The notes under the pieces were generated by a model. That model had not been told where the DNA came from, did not search any database, and saw only the letters and a program-made list of their open reading frames with translations. Shown one piece after another: positions 15,320-23,622 of a stretch of DNA of 43,563 bases (positions within the stretch are counted from its first letter, which is position 1; each line of letters starts with the position of its first letter). Position numbers and translations under genes: made by a program. This DNA comes from Collinsella sp. CAG:166 (GTDB lineage: Bacteria > Actinomycetota > Coriobacteriia > Coriobacteriales > Coriobacteriaceae): assembly GCA_000434535.1 (NCBI GenBank), contig FR878593.1, positions 1 to 43,563 on the forward strand, in the 5' to 3' direction.

Positions 15320-17316
15320 TGGCCGAAAAACTCGGCGTCTGCTGCTCGCCAGGGGCGGAAGGTGGTGGGATCGATCTTTACGTGCGCCGCGGCGGGTACG
15401 TCGTACCATTTGACCGTGTAACCGGCGCCGTGAGAGCAAAAGACCGAGTCGGGCGTGTTGGGCAGATCGGCCTCGGGCTCATAGGCGGCCGTCTCGATTA
15501 CGCGCTCGGCATCATGGCAAGCCGAATAGCCGGCGAACTCTAGGTACAGATGTCCGCGACCACTCGTGTAGGCAGCCACCTCCAGCGCGTAATCCTGCAC
15601 CTCGGATGCCGGCACGCGACCCACAAGCTTCGCCCGGTCTCCCGCCATCGTCGGCGGCTCGTACTCGGCACCCATGCGCGTGGCATCCGAGAGCGCCCGA
15701 CCCACGCACTCCCCCGGCACCTCGAGCTCAAAGCGATACCACGGCTCCAACAGCACCGCCGCGCCGGCCTCGCGCGCCTGCATCAAACTCTGGCGAATCG
15801 CGCGGTACGTGGCCTGGCGAAAATCGCCGCCCTCGGTATGTTTGGCATGCGCACGGCCGCCCATGAGCGTAATGCGCACATCGGTGATGGGCGAGCCGGT
15901 CAGCACGCCCAGGTGATCGCGCTCCATGGCGTTGGTGAGTGCCAGACGCTGCCAGTTAAGATCGAGCTCGTCGGTCGAGGCCACGGTACCAAACTGCACG
16001 CCCGAGCCCGCCGGCAACGGCTCCAGACGTAGATGCACCTCAGCATAGTGACGCAGTGGCTCAAAGTGGCCCACGCCCTCGACCGGCTGCGAAATAGTCT
16101 CCTTATAGAGGATGCCGCCGGGCTCAAACTCGACCGCAAGGCCAAAACGATCGGCCAGCACGCGCTGCACGACCTCGAGCTGCACGGTGCCCATCAACTG
16201 CAAATGAATCTGCTCAAGATGCGTATTCCAGCTTACGCCGAGCATGGGGTCTTCGTCCGCCAGCTCAGTCAGTGCTTTGAACACCGCGTGGACATCGTGT
16301 TCGCCCGGAAGCACCGTATAGGTGAGAACTGGCGCAATGACGGGCGCATCGCCCGCGGGCTCCGCGCCTAGGGCGTCCCCTGGGCGAACGTGTGCAAGAC
16401 CCGTCACGGCACAAATACCGCCAGCAGCAACTTCTTGGGCAAGCTCATACTTCTCGCCGTTATAGATGCGTACCTGGTCGACCTTCTGCTCCCACGCCTC
16501 GGCACCGGAACGTCCGTTAATCATCTGCTTGGCATGCAGCGTGCCGCCGGTCACTTTAACCCAAGCCAAGCGCTCACCGCGATCCCCGCGGCTCACGCGG
16601 TAGACGCGCGCGGCAAACTCCGGGAGCCATGCCTGTTCACGCATCAGTGTACACATGCCATCTAGCAGCTCGTCCACGCCTTGGTCCTTGAGCGCCGAGC
16701 CGGCAAAGCAGGGAAAGAGCTTGCGCTCGGCAACCATGCGCGACAGCGTCGCGACGGAAAGCTCGCCCGCCTCAAGAAACTCCTCGAGCGCCGCCTCGTC
16801 TAACGCAGCAGCATCCTCCTGAACGGTGCCGCCCGCCAGCAGTTCGTTGGCATCCAGGCAGCCCTCGGAAAGACGCTGCCCAAGCTGTGCCAGCAAAACA
16901 TCGCGGCCGGGATTCTCCAAATCGATCTTGTTGATAAAGATGAACGTCGGGATGTCATAGCGCGCAAGCAGGCGCCACAGGGTTTCGGTGTGCCCCTGTA
17001 CGCCATCGTTGGCGCCTACCACCAGAATCGCGTAGTCCAGGGCACGCAGCGTGCGCTCCGCCTCGGCAGAAAAATCGACATGGCCGGGAGCGTCCACGAG
17101 CATAACGTGGGTGTCACCATGGTCGAGCACAGCCTGCGACGAGAAGATCGTGATACCGCGCTCACGCTCAATCTCGTTCGTATCCAGATGCGAGTCGCCA
17201 TCGTCAACGCGGCCGCGCTTGCGAATGCGGCCCGCGTTAAACAGCATGGCCTCGGCCAGCGTGGTCTTGCCGGCATCGACATGCGCCAAGATTCCAACGA
17301 CCGCTTGCTTCGACAT
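15313..17316 (-). CDS. TetM-like ribosomal-protection family GTPase
   Basis: Translational GTPase related to EF-G and Tet(M)/Tet(O). G motifs: GILAHVDAGKTT (8-19), DAPGHVDF, NKIDLENPG; the switch I region has ERERGITI. Domains II to V follow and the C-terminus contains CSHGAGYTVKWYD. Start at 17316 (MSKQAVVGILAHV) chosen for AAGAGGAG upstream and the family N-terminus, giving 667 residues, near Tet(M) at ~640. Typical mobile tet genes sit on conjugative elements with a leader peptide; here no mobile element is seen and composition matches the neighbours, so it is likely a chromosomal relative. Tetracycline resistance is possible but not shown. Confidence 0.85.
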   Translation of the reverse strand: MSKQAVVGILAHVDAGKTTLAEAMLFNAGRIRKRGRVDDGDSHLDTNEIERERGITIFSSQAVLDHGDTHVMLVDAPGHVDFSAEAERTLRALDYAILVVGANDGVQGHTETLWRLLARYDIPTFIFINKIDLENPGRDVLLAQLGQRLSEGCLDANELLAGGTVQEDAAALDEAALEEFLEAGELSVATLSRMVAERKLFPCFAGSALKDQGVDELLDGMCTLMREQAWLPEFAARVYRVSRGDRGERLAWVKVTGGTLHAKQMINGRSGAEAWEQKVDQVRIYNGEKYELAQEVAAGGICAVTGLAHVRPGDALGAEPAGDAPVIAPVLTYTVLPGEHDVHAVFKALTELADEDPMLGVSWNTHLEQIHLQLMGTVQLEVVQRVLADRFGLAVEFEPGGILYKETISQPVEGVGHFEPLRHYAEVHLRLEPLPAGSGVQFGTVASTDELDLNWQRLALTNAMERDHLGVLTGSPITDVRITLMGGRAHAKHTEGGDFRQATYRAIRQSLMQAREAGAAVLLEPWYRFELEVPGECVGRALSDATRMGAEYEPPTMAGDRAKLVGRVPASEVQDYALEVAAYTSGRGHLYLEFAGYSACHDAERVIETAAYEPEADLPNTPDSVFCSHGAGYTVKWYDVPAAAHVKIDPTTFRPWRAADAEFFGHM

Positions 17317-17503
17317 GGCTCTCCTCTTATTGCAAGCCCATCGCACGCGGCAACGGGCACCCTCGTTCCACACTGGATGATACAATTTACGGGCCGGCGG
17401 GCGAAGCGGGCCCTATCCCCCGACCGAGCTCATCGCCCCGCGTTGCCGCGCGGCGATTTTCGTAGGTTCGCGCCTTGCGAAAGCCGGCTTTCAAAACGGC
17501 GCA

Positions 17504-17543
17504 GCGAACGAAAATGGCCCCACCCGGAGCCATTTTCGTTCGC
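17504..17543 (-). terminator. Terminator after the GNAT gene
   Basis: Perfect 15-bp stem (17504-17518 with 17529-17543), AT-rich in part and with a 10-nt loop, 28 bp after the stop of the minus-strand acetyltransferase gene. A second, weaker stem lies beside it (about 17470-17503). Confidence 0.65.
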
Positions 17544-17570
17544 GCGAATTGTTGATACGCGTCTCCGCTC

Positions 17571-18062
17571 TTATGCCTCGCGCAGCCAATCGAACGCGAC
17601 ACGCGCCGTGCCGTCGGACACATAGACGATACCAGCGCGCTCAAAGCCGGCCTTTATGATGGCACCTTGCATGGGCAGGTTGTCCTGATGCGTGTCGATG
17701 CGCAGGTGATCGGCACGCTCCTTGGCAAAGGCAAACATCGCAGCCGCGATACCGTGCACGGTGCCATCGGACGCCACACGGTGCAGCACGGCGTACGGAG
17801 TGTCGCTGCGCCATTGACCATCCTCAATTACGTCATAGCACTCGTCCGGGCCCGGCAAAAAGGCAAACGTCGCCACCACGCGGCCATCGACTTCGCACAC
17901 ATAGCTGCCACCGGCGGCGATATCGGCAGCCAGTTGCTCGGCAGAAGGCGTGCCCTCGGGCCACTGTGTGGCGTTGCCATGCGCGCGCATAAAGGCGCGG
18001 GCCGCGTCATAGATAGCCATGACAGCGGGAATGTCGGTATCGAGGGTTTTTCTGATCATCAC
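17571..18062 (-). CDS. GNAT-family N-acetyltransferase
   Basis: A 163-residue acyl-CoA transferase of the GNAT fold. It opens with IRKTLDTDIPAVMAIYDAA, has the core strand GSYVCEVDGRVVATFAF and the C-terminal DTHQDNLPMQGAIIKAGFERAGI, which matches motif A/B usage in the family (HxDN-PM---Y-K-GF). The canonical acetyl-CoA loop Q/RxxGxG/A is represented by HGIAAAM. Two adjacent ATG codons (18062, 18059) follow a GAGG. It is divergent from the small zinc-motif gene; a 9-bp inverted repeat lies between them. Substrate unknown. Confidence 0.85.
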   Translation of the reverse strand: MMIRKTLDTDIPAVMAIYDAARAFMRAHGNATQWPEGTPSAEQLAADIAAGGSYVCEVDGRVVATFAFLPGPDECYDVIEDGQWRSDTPYAVLHRVASDGTVHGIAAAMFAFAKERADHLRIDTHQDNLPMQGAIIKAGFERAGIVYVSDGTARVAFDWLREA

Positions 18063-18080
18063 GCGGCGACCTCACGTTTA

Positions 18081-18112
18081 TTGGTATCACTTTGATTGAG
18101 CAATGATACCAA
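18081..18112. promoter_or_regulatory. Inverted repeat in divergent promoter region
   Basis: TTGGTATCA (18081-18089) and TGATACCAA (18104-18112), a perfect 9-bp inverted repeat with a 14-nt spacer, centred between divergent start codons. The arm-to-arm distance of 23 bp suits a dimeric repressor. The half-site shares GGTAT with the repeats at 15253-15281. Confidence 0.5.
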
Positions 18113-18130
18113 CGTTTGGAGAGGGGCGCG

Positions 18131-18433
18131 ATGCAGATGGGGAGCAAAAAGCGAGCCGCCTGGTCAAAGGCCAAAAGCGAGTTTTTGGGCGCTGCCACCG
18201 GCGGCGATATGAGCGACCTGTTTGCACGCGAAGACGAGCGCCGCGACGCCCTGGACGCCGAGCGCGATGAGGCCTGGCGCTACAAGTCGTGCGAACGCAA
18301 AAACCGTTACGACACGCGCGCCGAGGCCGAGGCCGTTATGGCCGAATGCGAAAACCGCGGGCGGCGCGGTTTGGCCTGCTACAAATGCGAATACTGCGGC
18401 GGATGGCACCTGACGTCGCACCCTTGGAAATAG
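18131..18433 (+). CDS. Small protein with C-terminal CxxC-H zinc motif
   Basis: A 100-residue, highly charged protein. The N-terminal half is helical and acidic/basic mixed (DEWR-rich), and the C-terminal third holds CERKNRYDTRAEAEAVMAECE then ACYKCEYCGGWHLTSHPWK. The pattern Y-x-C-x2-C-x3-H-x-T, with an earlier Cys-Lys-x-x-Tyr, is a recurrent small zinc-binding motif in actinobacterial and phage proteins of unknown role. GGAGAGGGG lies before the ATG at 18131; a TTG at 18116 or ATG at 18137 are alternatives. Function not known. Confidence 0.75.
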   Translation: MQMGSKKRAAWSKAKSEFLGAATGGDMSDLFAREDERRDALDAERDEAWRYKSCERKNRYDTRAEAEAVMAECENRGRRGLACYKCEYCGGWHLTSHPWK

Positions 18434-18481
18434 GCGCCGCTTCGACACGGCACTGACGGAGCGCCAGCTATCGCGCGCAAG

Positions 18482-19186
18482 CTACGGGCGCGGCGGCACC
18501 AAAACATCGTAACGAACGGCCTTGCCCGCAAGTTGATAGCTCGGCTTAACGCCGGCAAGCAGCGGGCCCTTTACCGGCCGCTTGATAACGACCTTGCGCG
18601 GACGCGCCGCAAGCGCAGCTTCGACCAGCGTCTCCTCATCGGCACATGGCTGTTCCAGATGATGCAAGAGTTGGAACTTCTTTTTCACCGCCGCGCTCTT
18701 GGTGCGCTCGGGAAACATGGGGTCCAGATACACCACGTCGGGAGCCGCGAGCTCGCCCTTCCCGATCAGCTCAGCTGTATGGCGAAGGCCGGTAATACTG
18801 TCCTCGCCCGCATGTAAGCGCATGCGCGCCACGGCTGTCGCAAGCGCCGGATCATCTGCCGCGCGATCCAAAGCATCCTTGAGGAGTGCCGCGATCACGC
18901 AATCCTGCTCATACAGATCGACGGTAAAGCCCGCGGCCGCCAACAGCAACGAATCCTCGCCAAAGCCTGCCGTGGCATCAATCGCCCATGGGCACTCGAC
19001 GCCTTTTGCGCGCGCAGCCTTTACCAGCAGCTCTTGCCGCAGACGGCCCTGCTTGAGCCGCGGCAGCATGCGGTCAAAATCGGCGCGCAGCTCCATCGTG
19101 CCGTCAGTGAGCGTGAGGCCCTCGGACTTCCCGATTAGCTCAAGCCCCGCGGACCGAGCAACAGAAAAGGGATCGACGACGCCCAT
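18482..19186 (-). CDS. rsmJ: 16S rRNA (guanine(1516)-N2)-methyltransferase RsmJ
   Basis: SAM-dependent rRNA methyltransferase. Recognisable parts: AIDATAGFGEDSLLLAAAGF (SAM loop), VDLYEQD, and VVYLDPMFPERTKSAAVKKK, the catalytic DPMFP with the KSA-VKK extension typical of RsmJ. The start at 19186 follows AAGGAG. 234 residues, close to the family norm of ~250. Modifies G1516 of 16S rRNA near the decoding region. Monocistronic by appearance; divergent small genes lie on both sides. Confidence 0.9.
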   Translation of the reverse strand: MGVVDPFSVARSAGLELIGKSEGLTLTDGTMELRADFDRMLPRLKQGRLRQELLVKAARAKGVECPWAIDATAGFGEDSLLLAAAGFTVDLYEQDCVIAALLKDALDRAADDPALATAVARMRLHAGEDSITGLRHTAELIGKGELAAPDVVYLDPMFPERTKSAAVKKKFQLLHHLEQPCADEETLVEAALAARPRKVVIKRPVKGPLLAGVKPSYQLAGKAVRYDVLVPPRP

Positions 19187-19249
19187 GGGTACTCCTTAAC
19201 AAGCAAAACGAATACGCGAGCGCCGTTTATGTCGGCACCCAACCGTCCG

Positions 19250-19393
19250 CTATTGTCCCACATGCGACATGGCCCACAGCATCCCAATGCAAAGCACCGC
19301 CATCAATCCCGTGCACACGGCAGCGATCACAGAATCACCCATGCGCCTTCCCAACGACCGCGGCTCATGCACTTGCCCTGCTCCGTACATCAT
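19250..19393 (-). CDS. 47-residue single-pass membrane protein
   Basis: Short ORF with a first-rate ribosome binding site (AAGGAGG six bases or so before tandem ATG codons at 19393). The product starts MMYGAGQVHEPRSLGRRMG and continues with a hydrophobic helix DSVIAAVCTGLMAVLCIGMLW ending in AMSHVGQ, so a basic cytoplasmic head followed by one membrane span. It lies just upstream of rsmJ on the same strand. No family recognised. Confidence 0.7.
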   Translation of the reverse strand: MMYGAGQVHEPRSLGRRMGDSVIAAVCTGLMAVLCIGMLWAMSHVGQ

Positions 19394-19546
19394 GGCTCCT
19401 CCTTGAGACCAGCTCTTACCATGGACCCATCATCGCAGCGCCGCGCATACGCTGCCATCGATTTGACTTACGCCCAGCTTTCCTTTTTGAAAGGTTGGGT
19501 TTGGCTGCGCGGGCTCAATGCGCTTTCAAACGCATGCATCGCCGCG

Positions 19547-19575
19547 TTGAACTACAATGTGCTTCACCATATGTG
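19547..19575 (+). promoter_or_regulatory. Possible promoter of the four-helix membrane protein gene
   Basis: TTGAAC (19547-19552), 17 bp, then TATGTG (19570-19575), about 50 bp before the start at 19626. A TACAAT overlaps the spacer. Assigned by eye. Confidence 0.3.
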
Positions 19576-19625
19576 CAGTACATTGGGTGCGCCAAGTTGG
19601 CGTACTCGTATCGAAAGGACCAGCC

Positions 19626-20027
19626 ATGAGCTTCACTCGCAAGACTCTCAAAATCCTTGCTCTCATCTACTTTGTTTTGGGCATCGCCAGCCTCGTCACC
19701 GCCGGCGTCGGTATCGCCACGGGCGGTCTCGATTCCACGTACGGTTCGTACGCCACGCTCGCAGCGGTCATGCTTATCGCCAAGGGTCTCGTCGACCTTG
19801 CCGCAGGCGTCGCCGGTATCAAGGGCGCCAACAAGCCTTCGCAGGTGGACGGCGCGTTTAAGCTCGGTATTGTTGCCGCGGTCGCCACGCTTGCCCAAGC
19901 GGTGCTCACGCTTCCCGCGTTTGGCGGCGACGCCATCAACTTTGGCGCCTTTGTCATCGTGGTGTACGACCTGTTCTTTGTTCAGCAGGCACACGCCGTT
20001 AAAGCCGAGAACAAGGACCGCCTATAA
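19626..20027 (+). CDS. Four-helix integral membrane protein, function unknown
   Basis: 133 residues with four hydrophobic segments (about 8-30, 42-66, 78-99, 102-122) and short loops: it opens MSFTRKTLKILALIYFVLG and has a GLVDLAAGVAGIKGANKP loop. The repeated small-residue helices and the AGVAGI-GA pattern resemble small uncharacterised membrane proteins common in Coriobacteriia. The start at 19626 has AAAGGA upstream. No enzymatic motif. Confidence 0.75.
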   Translation: MSFTRKTLKILALIYFVLGIASLVTAGVGIATGGLDSTYGSYATLAAVMLIAKGLVDLAAGVAGIKGANKPSQVDGAFKLGIVAAVATLAQAVLTLPAFGGDAINFGAFVIVVYDLFFVQQAHAVKAENKDRL

Positions 20028-20066
20028 GCGCTCGCTTCTCATAACCTCTGCAGCCAAGCAACTAAA

Positions 20067-20100
20067 AAGGGCCGATCGCGCATCTCCGCGGTCGGCCCTT
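20067..20100 (+). terminator. Terminator after the four-helix membrane protein gene
   Basis: A 14-bp stem with one T-G wobble (20067-20080 with 20087-20100) and a 6-nt loop, flanked by A-rich 5' and a weak T-rich 3' side. About 40 bp after the stop codon. Confidence 0.7.
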
Positions 20101-20117
20101 TACGTTTGCCCAGATAA

Positions 20118-20154
20118 AACCTACCAAAATAAACCTGTCCCTTTTTGGCAGGTT
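20118..20154. repeat. TGTCCCTTT hairpin repeat, copy 3 (variant)
   Basis: Arms AACCTACCAAAA (20118-20129) and TTTTGGCAGGTT (20143-20154), 11 of 12 positions paired, with CTGTCCCTTTTT inside. It starts 1 bp after the stop codon of rlmA on the minus strand and shares the CTGTCCCTTT core with copies 1 and 2. Confidence 0.65.
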
Positions 20155-20155
20155 G

Positions 20156-20971
20156 TTAGCTGTGGCGGTACTCGGCGATGATGAAGTCGATGTCGGTTTG
20201 AAGGGTGTCTAAGTTTGCCAGTCGCTCTTTGTCGGCAGGGCGTGTGCGATAGTAGTACGGCGTCATCTGGAACACCGCCTCGATGTCGGCCTGGGTCTGG
20301 AGCGTAATATTCGCAGATACCCGCTGCGTTCCGACCAACTCGAGCTCGGTAGTCTTCGGCAGTTTCTCGTCATTGAGATATGGCGTGTCGTAGAGCACCT
20401 CCTTGAGCCCAAAGAGATGACGGGCACCCGGCACCACGATGTAGAGCGAGCCCTCTGGCGCCAGCACGCGGGCAAACTCGCGCTCGTTAAAGGGAGCAAA
20501 GAGCTCGGCCACCATATCGAAGGCGCCATCGGCCACGGGGATATCCTTCATGTTGGCCACAAAATAGGTCGCATCGCCGCGCTTGGCGGCCAGGCGCACC
20601 ATCTCTTTGCCCAAGTCGAACCCGTAAGCGTCCACGCCCGGCACCGCGCCCATGGCGCTGGTGTAGTAGCCCTCGCCACAGCAAATATCGAGCAACGTCA
20701 TGGGGCAGTTCGCAGACGCGGCACGTCCAGACACCCGCTCGCGCACCAGCTCGACCATCGCATCGCGCAACGGCGCATAGTATCCGCGGTTCAGAAAGTC
20801 ACGACGGCTGCGCGCCTGCGACTTGGGATCGCCCATGGAGTCGCCGCTCTTGGACGAGCGCAGCAGATATAGATAGCCCTCGCGCGCACGGTCAAACCGG
20901 TGTCCGCTCGCGCATGCAGCACCGCGTTCATTGTCCACCAACGGCTCATGGCAAACGGGACACAACAACAT
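20156..20971 (-). CDS. rlmA: 23S rRNA (guanine-N1)-methyltransferase RlmA family
   Basis: SAM-dependent methyltransferase of the RlmA/TlrB family, methylating G745 or G748 of 23S rRNA. The N-terminal zinc site is intact (C4, C7, C20, H24 in MLLCPVCHE... CASGHRFD), followed by the family element YLYLLRSSKSGDSMGDPKSQ with RRDFLNRGYY. The SAM-binding domain has LLDICCGEGYYTSAM and the PFNEREFARVLAPEG segment. 271 residues, as usual. In actinobacteria the G748 (RlmA-II) member can affect tylosin sensitivity; which of the two sites is targeted here is not decidable by eye. Confidence 0.9.
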   Translation of the reverse strand: MLLCPVCHEPLVDNERGAACASGHRFDRAREGYLYLLRSSKSGDSMGDPKSQARSRRDFLNRGYYAPLRDAMVELVRERVSGRAASANCPMTLLDICCGEGYYTSAMGAVPGVDAYGFDLGKEMVRLAAKRGDATYFVANMKDIPVADGAFDMVAELFAPFNEREFARVLAPEGSLYIVVPGARHLFGLKEVLYDTPYLNDEKLPKTTELELVGTQRVSANITLQTQADIEAVFQMTPYYYRTRPADKERLANLDTLQTDIDFIIAEYRHS

Positions 20972-21027
20972 GGCAACTCCTTAGCGCGAACAACACAACG
21001 CACACCATTGTCGCACGCCTTCCCCAC

Positions 21028-21120
21028 CTAGTCATTGGGGACGTTCTTGAATGACTAGTTAGAAGAGATAAGGAGTGTCCCCAGCTGCCGACAGAAAAGG
21101 AACGTCCCTAAGTGCCGACT
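21028..21120. repeat. ACTAGTCATTGGG intergenic repeat, copy 1
   Basis: CTAGTCATT (21028-21036) and AATGACTAG (21050-21058) form an inverted repeat around GGGGACGTTCTTG. After it come GTGTCCCC and GAACGTCCC, then AGTGCCGACT, so several short motifs of the same style are stacked. Similar motifs recur at 33354-33470. It fills most of the gap before the MATE gene. Confidence 0.7.
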
Positions 21121-21187
21121 GGTTGCATTAGGAGTATCATCGTCTGCGCAAATAAGCACGATATAGCATGTTAGAGATTGAGAGCGT

Positions 21188-22570
21188 ATGGCTGACACCG
21201 TATCTAAGCACATTGACATGACCACCGGCTCGCTGTGGCGCAATATTCCCCTGTTCGCCTTCCCCGTGGCCGCCACGAGCATCTTGGAGCAGCTGTCGAA
21301 CCTCATCGCCACGGTCATCATCGGTAACTTCTCGGGCGACCAGGGAACCCTCGCCATGGCGGCGGTCGGCTCCAATGTTCCGCTTACCAGTCTTATGCTC
21401 AACCTGTTTATTGGCATGTCGCTTGGCTCCAATGTGGTCATCGCCAACGCTATCGGCCGCAACGATCAGAACATGGTCAAACGCGCCGTCCATACCTCGA
21501 TTTTAATGGCACTCGTGGGCTTTGTCGTCATCGCGCTGGGCGAGATCTTTGCCGAGCCCATGCTCGCCGCGCTCAACGTTCCCGCCGAGACCATGCCGCT
21601 CGCCTCACTCTACCTACGCGTCTTTTTGCTCAGCATGCCCTCGATTTTGCTCTACAACTTTGAGGCCGCGATCTTCCGCTCCGTCGGCATCACCCGCATG
21701 CCGCTGCAGGCGCTTGCCGTGTCCACCGTCCTCAACATTGGCCTGGACCTCATCTTTGTCCCAATACTCCACTGGGGCGTCGCGGGCGTCGCCATCGCCA
21801 CCGCCATCGCCTACACCGTCAGCGCCGCTACGCTCTTTATCCGCCTGCTCAAGACCGACTCCGTCGTCCGCGTCACCCTACGCGACCTAGCTATCGACCC
21901 CGTCGCCCTCAAGCGCATCGTCAAGATCGGCCTGCCCGCCGGCATCCAAAGCGCCGTCTTTGCTGTCGCCAACATCATCATCCAGTCTGCCATCAACAGC
22001 CTGGGCACCGAGGTCATGGCGGCATCGAGCGCCGCCATGAGTCTGGAGTACGTGTGCTACAACCTGCTCAACAGCTTTAGCCAGGCTTGCACTACCTTTG
22101 TGGGACAAAATCACGGCGCCCGCCAGATCGACCGCTGCACCAAGACGCTCAAGGTCTGCCTGGTCGAAGGCGGTATCGTTGCACTCACCACGATCATCGT
22201 TATTGTCGGCCTGGGGCGCGAGATCTTGTCGCTCTTTAACAGCGATCCCAACATCGTCTCGATCGGCTATATCCGCGTGTGTTCGATCTTCCCGGCGTAC
22301 GCCTTTAGTATGTTCTACGAAAACATGTCAGGCTACCTGCGCGGCTTTGGTATCTCGCTCACGCCCGCCCTCATCACCATGATCTGTGTCTGCGGCATCC
22401 GCTTCTATTGGGTGTTCTGCGTGTTCCCGCATTTCCGCACCTTTGCGAACATCATGATGGTCTACCCCATCAGCCTGGGCACCACGGCGTTCTTTATGGT
22501 CGTGGCGGTACTACTTTGCCACCCGGCACGCACCTATCGCGCCACCCAAGCCAAAGCAACAGCCCGCTAA
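21188..22570 (+). CDS. MATE family multidrug/metabolite exporter
   Basis: A 460-residue membrane protein with about 12 hydrophobic segments and the MATE pattern: an N-terminal LWRNIPLFAFPVAATSILEQL, a repeated half beginning at KRIVKIGLPAGIQSAVF, and SMSLEYVCYNLLNSFSQACTTFVGQNHGA, the conserved VGQNxGAR loop. It exports cationic drugs or metabolites by Na+ or H+ antiport. The start is ATG 21188 with GAGAG upstream. It is separated from rlmA by intergenic repeats. Substrate unknown. Confidence 0.92.
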   Translation: MADTVSKHIDMTTGSLWRNIPLFAFPVAATSILEQLSNLIATVIIGNFSGDQGTLAMAAVGSNVPLTSLMLNLFIGMSLGSNVVIANAIGRNDQNMVKRAVHTSILMALVGFVVIALGEIFAEPMLAALNVPAETMPLASLYLRVFLLSMPSILLYNFEAAIFRSVGITRMPLQALAVSTVLNIGLDLIFVPILHWGVAGVAIATAIAYTVSAATLFIRLLKTDSVVRVTLRDLAIDPVALKRIVKIGLPAGIQSAVFAVANIIIQSAINSLGTEVMAASSAAMSLEYVCYNLLNSFSQACTTFVGQNHGARQIDRCTKTLKVCLVEGGIVALTTIIVIVGLGREILSLFNSDPNIVSIGYIRVCSIFPAYAFSMFYENMSGYLRGFGISLTPALITMICVCGIRFYWVFCVFPHFRTFANIMMVYPISLGTTAFFMVVAVLLCHPARTYRATQAKATAR

Positions 22571-22597
22571 ACACCGCACTCAACGCCACGCCAGTCA

Positions 22598-23464
22598 TTA
22601 ATTGACAATATGAGAGCTCATATAGTCGATAAAGCGCCTCGTGGCGATGGGCATGGTGTCCCAGCTGCGCCAAGCGGCCACCACGTCGCGCGAGGGGGCA
22701 TGCATGATGGAACGTACGCGAATATCGGCACGCATGCCCTCCACAGTACGACGGTAGAGCATACTCACGCCTAGGCCCTCCTCCACCATCGCCATGATGG
22801 TGTAGTCGTCGGTGACCTCGCTCGTCACGTGCGGCGACAGGCCATGCGCCGCGAATGCATCGAGCACCAGGCTCTGTTCGCCCTCATCCAGAAGCACAAA
22901 CGGATCGGAAGCCAGGTCGGCGAGCGTCACCTTTTCCTTTGCCGCCAGCGGATGCGCGGCCGGCAGCAATGCCACCAACTCGTCGTGATAGACCACGCGC
23001 TTCTCGAGCCCCGCGGTAAACCCGCGTGCCGTAAAGCAAAAATCGACCACGCCATCGTGCACCCACTGGGCGTTGCGCGTGTAATCGCCCTGCTTGAGGG
23101 TAAAGTGCACGCCCGGGTGCAGGGCTCCAAAGTCGCGAATCACGCGCGGCAACACGGTTCGGCTCACGTTGGTAAACGTCGCAATGCGAATATCGGTCGA
23201 CGAAAGCCCCAGCAGCTCCTGGCGCTTGCCCTCAAGCTCAGCCTCGGCAGTTACGATCTGTCGCAGATACGGCAGATACTGCTTGCCATCGCGCGTAAGC
23301 GACACACCCCGCTTACCGCGCTCGATAAGCGTGGTACCCAGCTCACGCTCGAGCGCCCTGACGGCCTGGCTCACCGCACTTTGCGTATAGCCCAGCTCGT
23401 CGGCCGCACGTTTCAGGCTGCCGCAATCGACCACCATACATACAATCTGATACCGCGATGCCAT
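22598..23464 (-). CDS. LysR-family transcriptional regulator
   Basis: A 288-residue LysR-type regulator. The N-terminal winged helix-turn-helix is clear: RYQIVCMVVDCGSLKRAADELGYTQSAVSQAVRALERELG, then LIERGKRGVSLTRDGKQYLP. The C-terminal periplasmic-binding-like effector domain runs from about 90. It is divergent from the EamA exporter at 23623, the standard arrangement in which the regulator controls its neighbour. Effector unknown. Confidence 0.92.
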   Translation of the reverse strand: MASRYQIVCMVVDCGSLKRAADELGYTQSAVSQAVRALERELGTTLIERGKRGVSLTRDGKQYLPYLRQIVTAEAELEGKRQELLGLSSTDIRIATFTNVSRTVLPRVIRDFGALHPGVHFTLKQGDYTRNAQWVHDGVVDFCFTARGFTAGLEKRVVYHDELVALLPAAHPLAAKEKVTLADLASDPFVLLDEGEQSLVLDAFAAHGLSPHVTSEVTDDYTIMAMVEEGLGVSMLYRRTVEGMRADIRVRSIMHAPSRDVVAAWRSWDTMPIATRRFIDYMSSHIVN

Positions 23465-23530
23465 CGTGCCTCCACATCAATGCAGCCGTAAAACGTTTTG
23501 CCAGCGCTTTTTCTGCCTACATTAGCATTT

Positions 23531-23546
23531 CTTAATCATAATGAAG
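23531..23546. promoter_or_regulatory. Possible LysR operator between divergent genes
   Basis: CTTAATCATAATGAAG, a partial dyad in the 158-bp divergent gap, sits in an AT-rich stretch that also carries TATGAT on the minus strand. Resembles a T-N11-A LysR box; assigned by position. Confidence 0.3.
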
Positions 23547-23622
23547 ATACATTCGCTTTACTACATCCAAATCTGGGAGCAGAATCCTTTTTGCGAAACC
23601 GTTCTGTAACAAAAGGAGTCCC

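Noticed and set aside
15313..17316. Mobile tetracycline resistance gene on an integrated element
   Set aside because: No integrase, relaxase, attachment repeat or leader peptide found around it; composition is like the neighbours.
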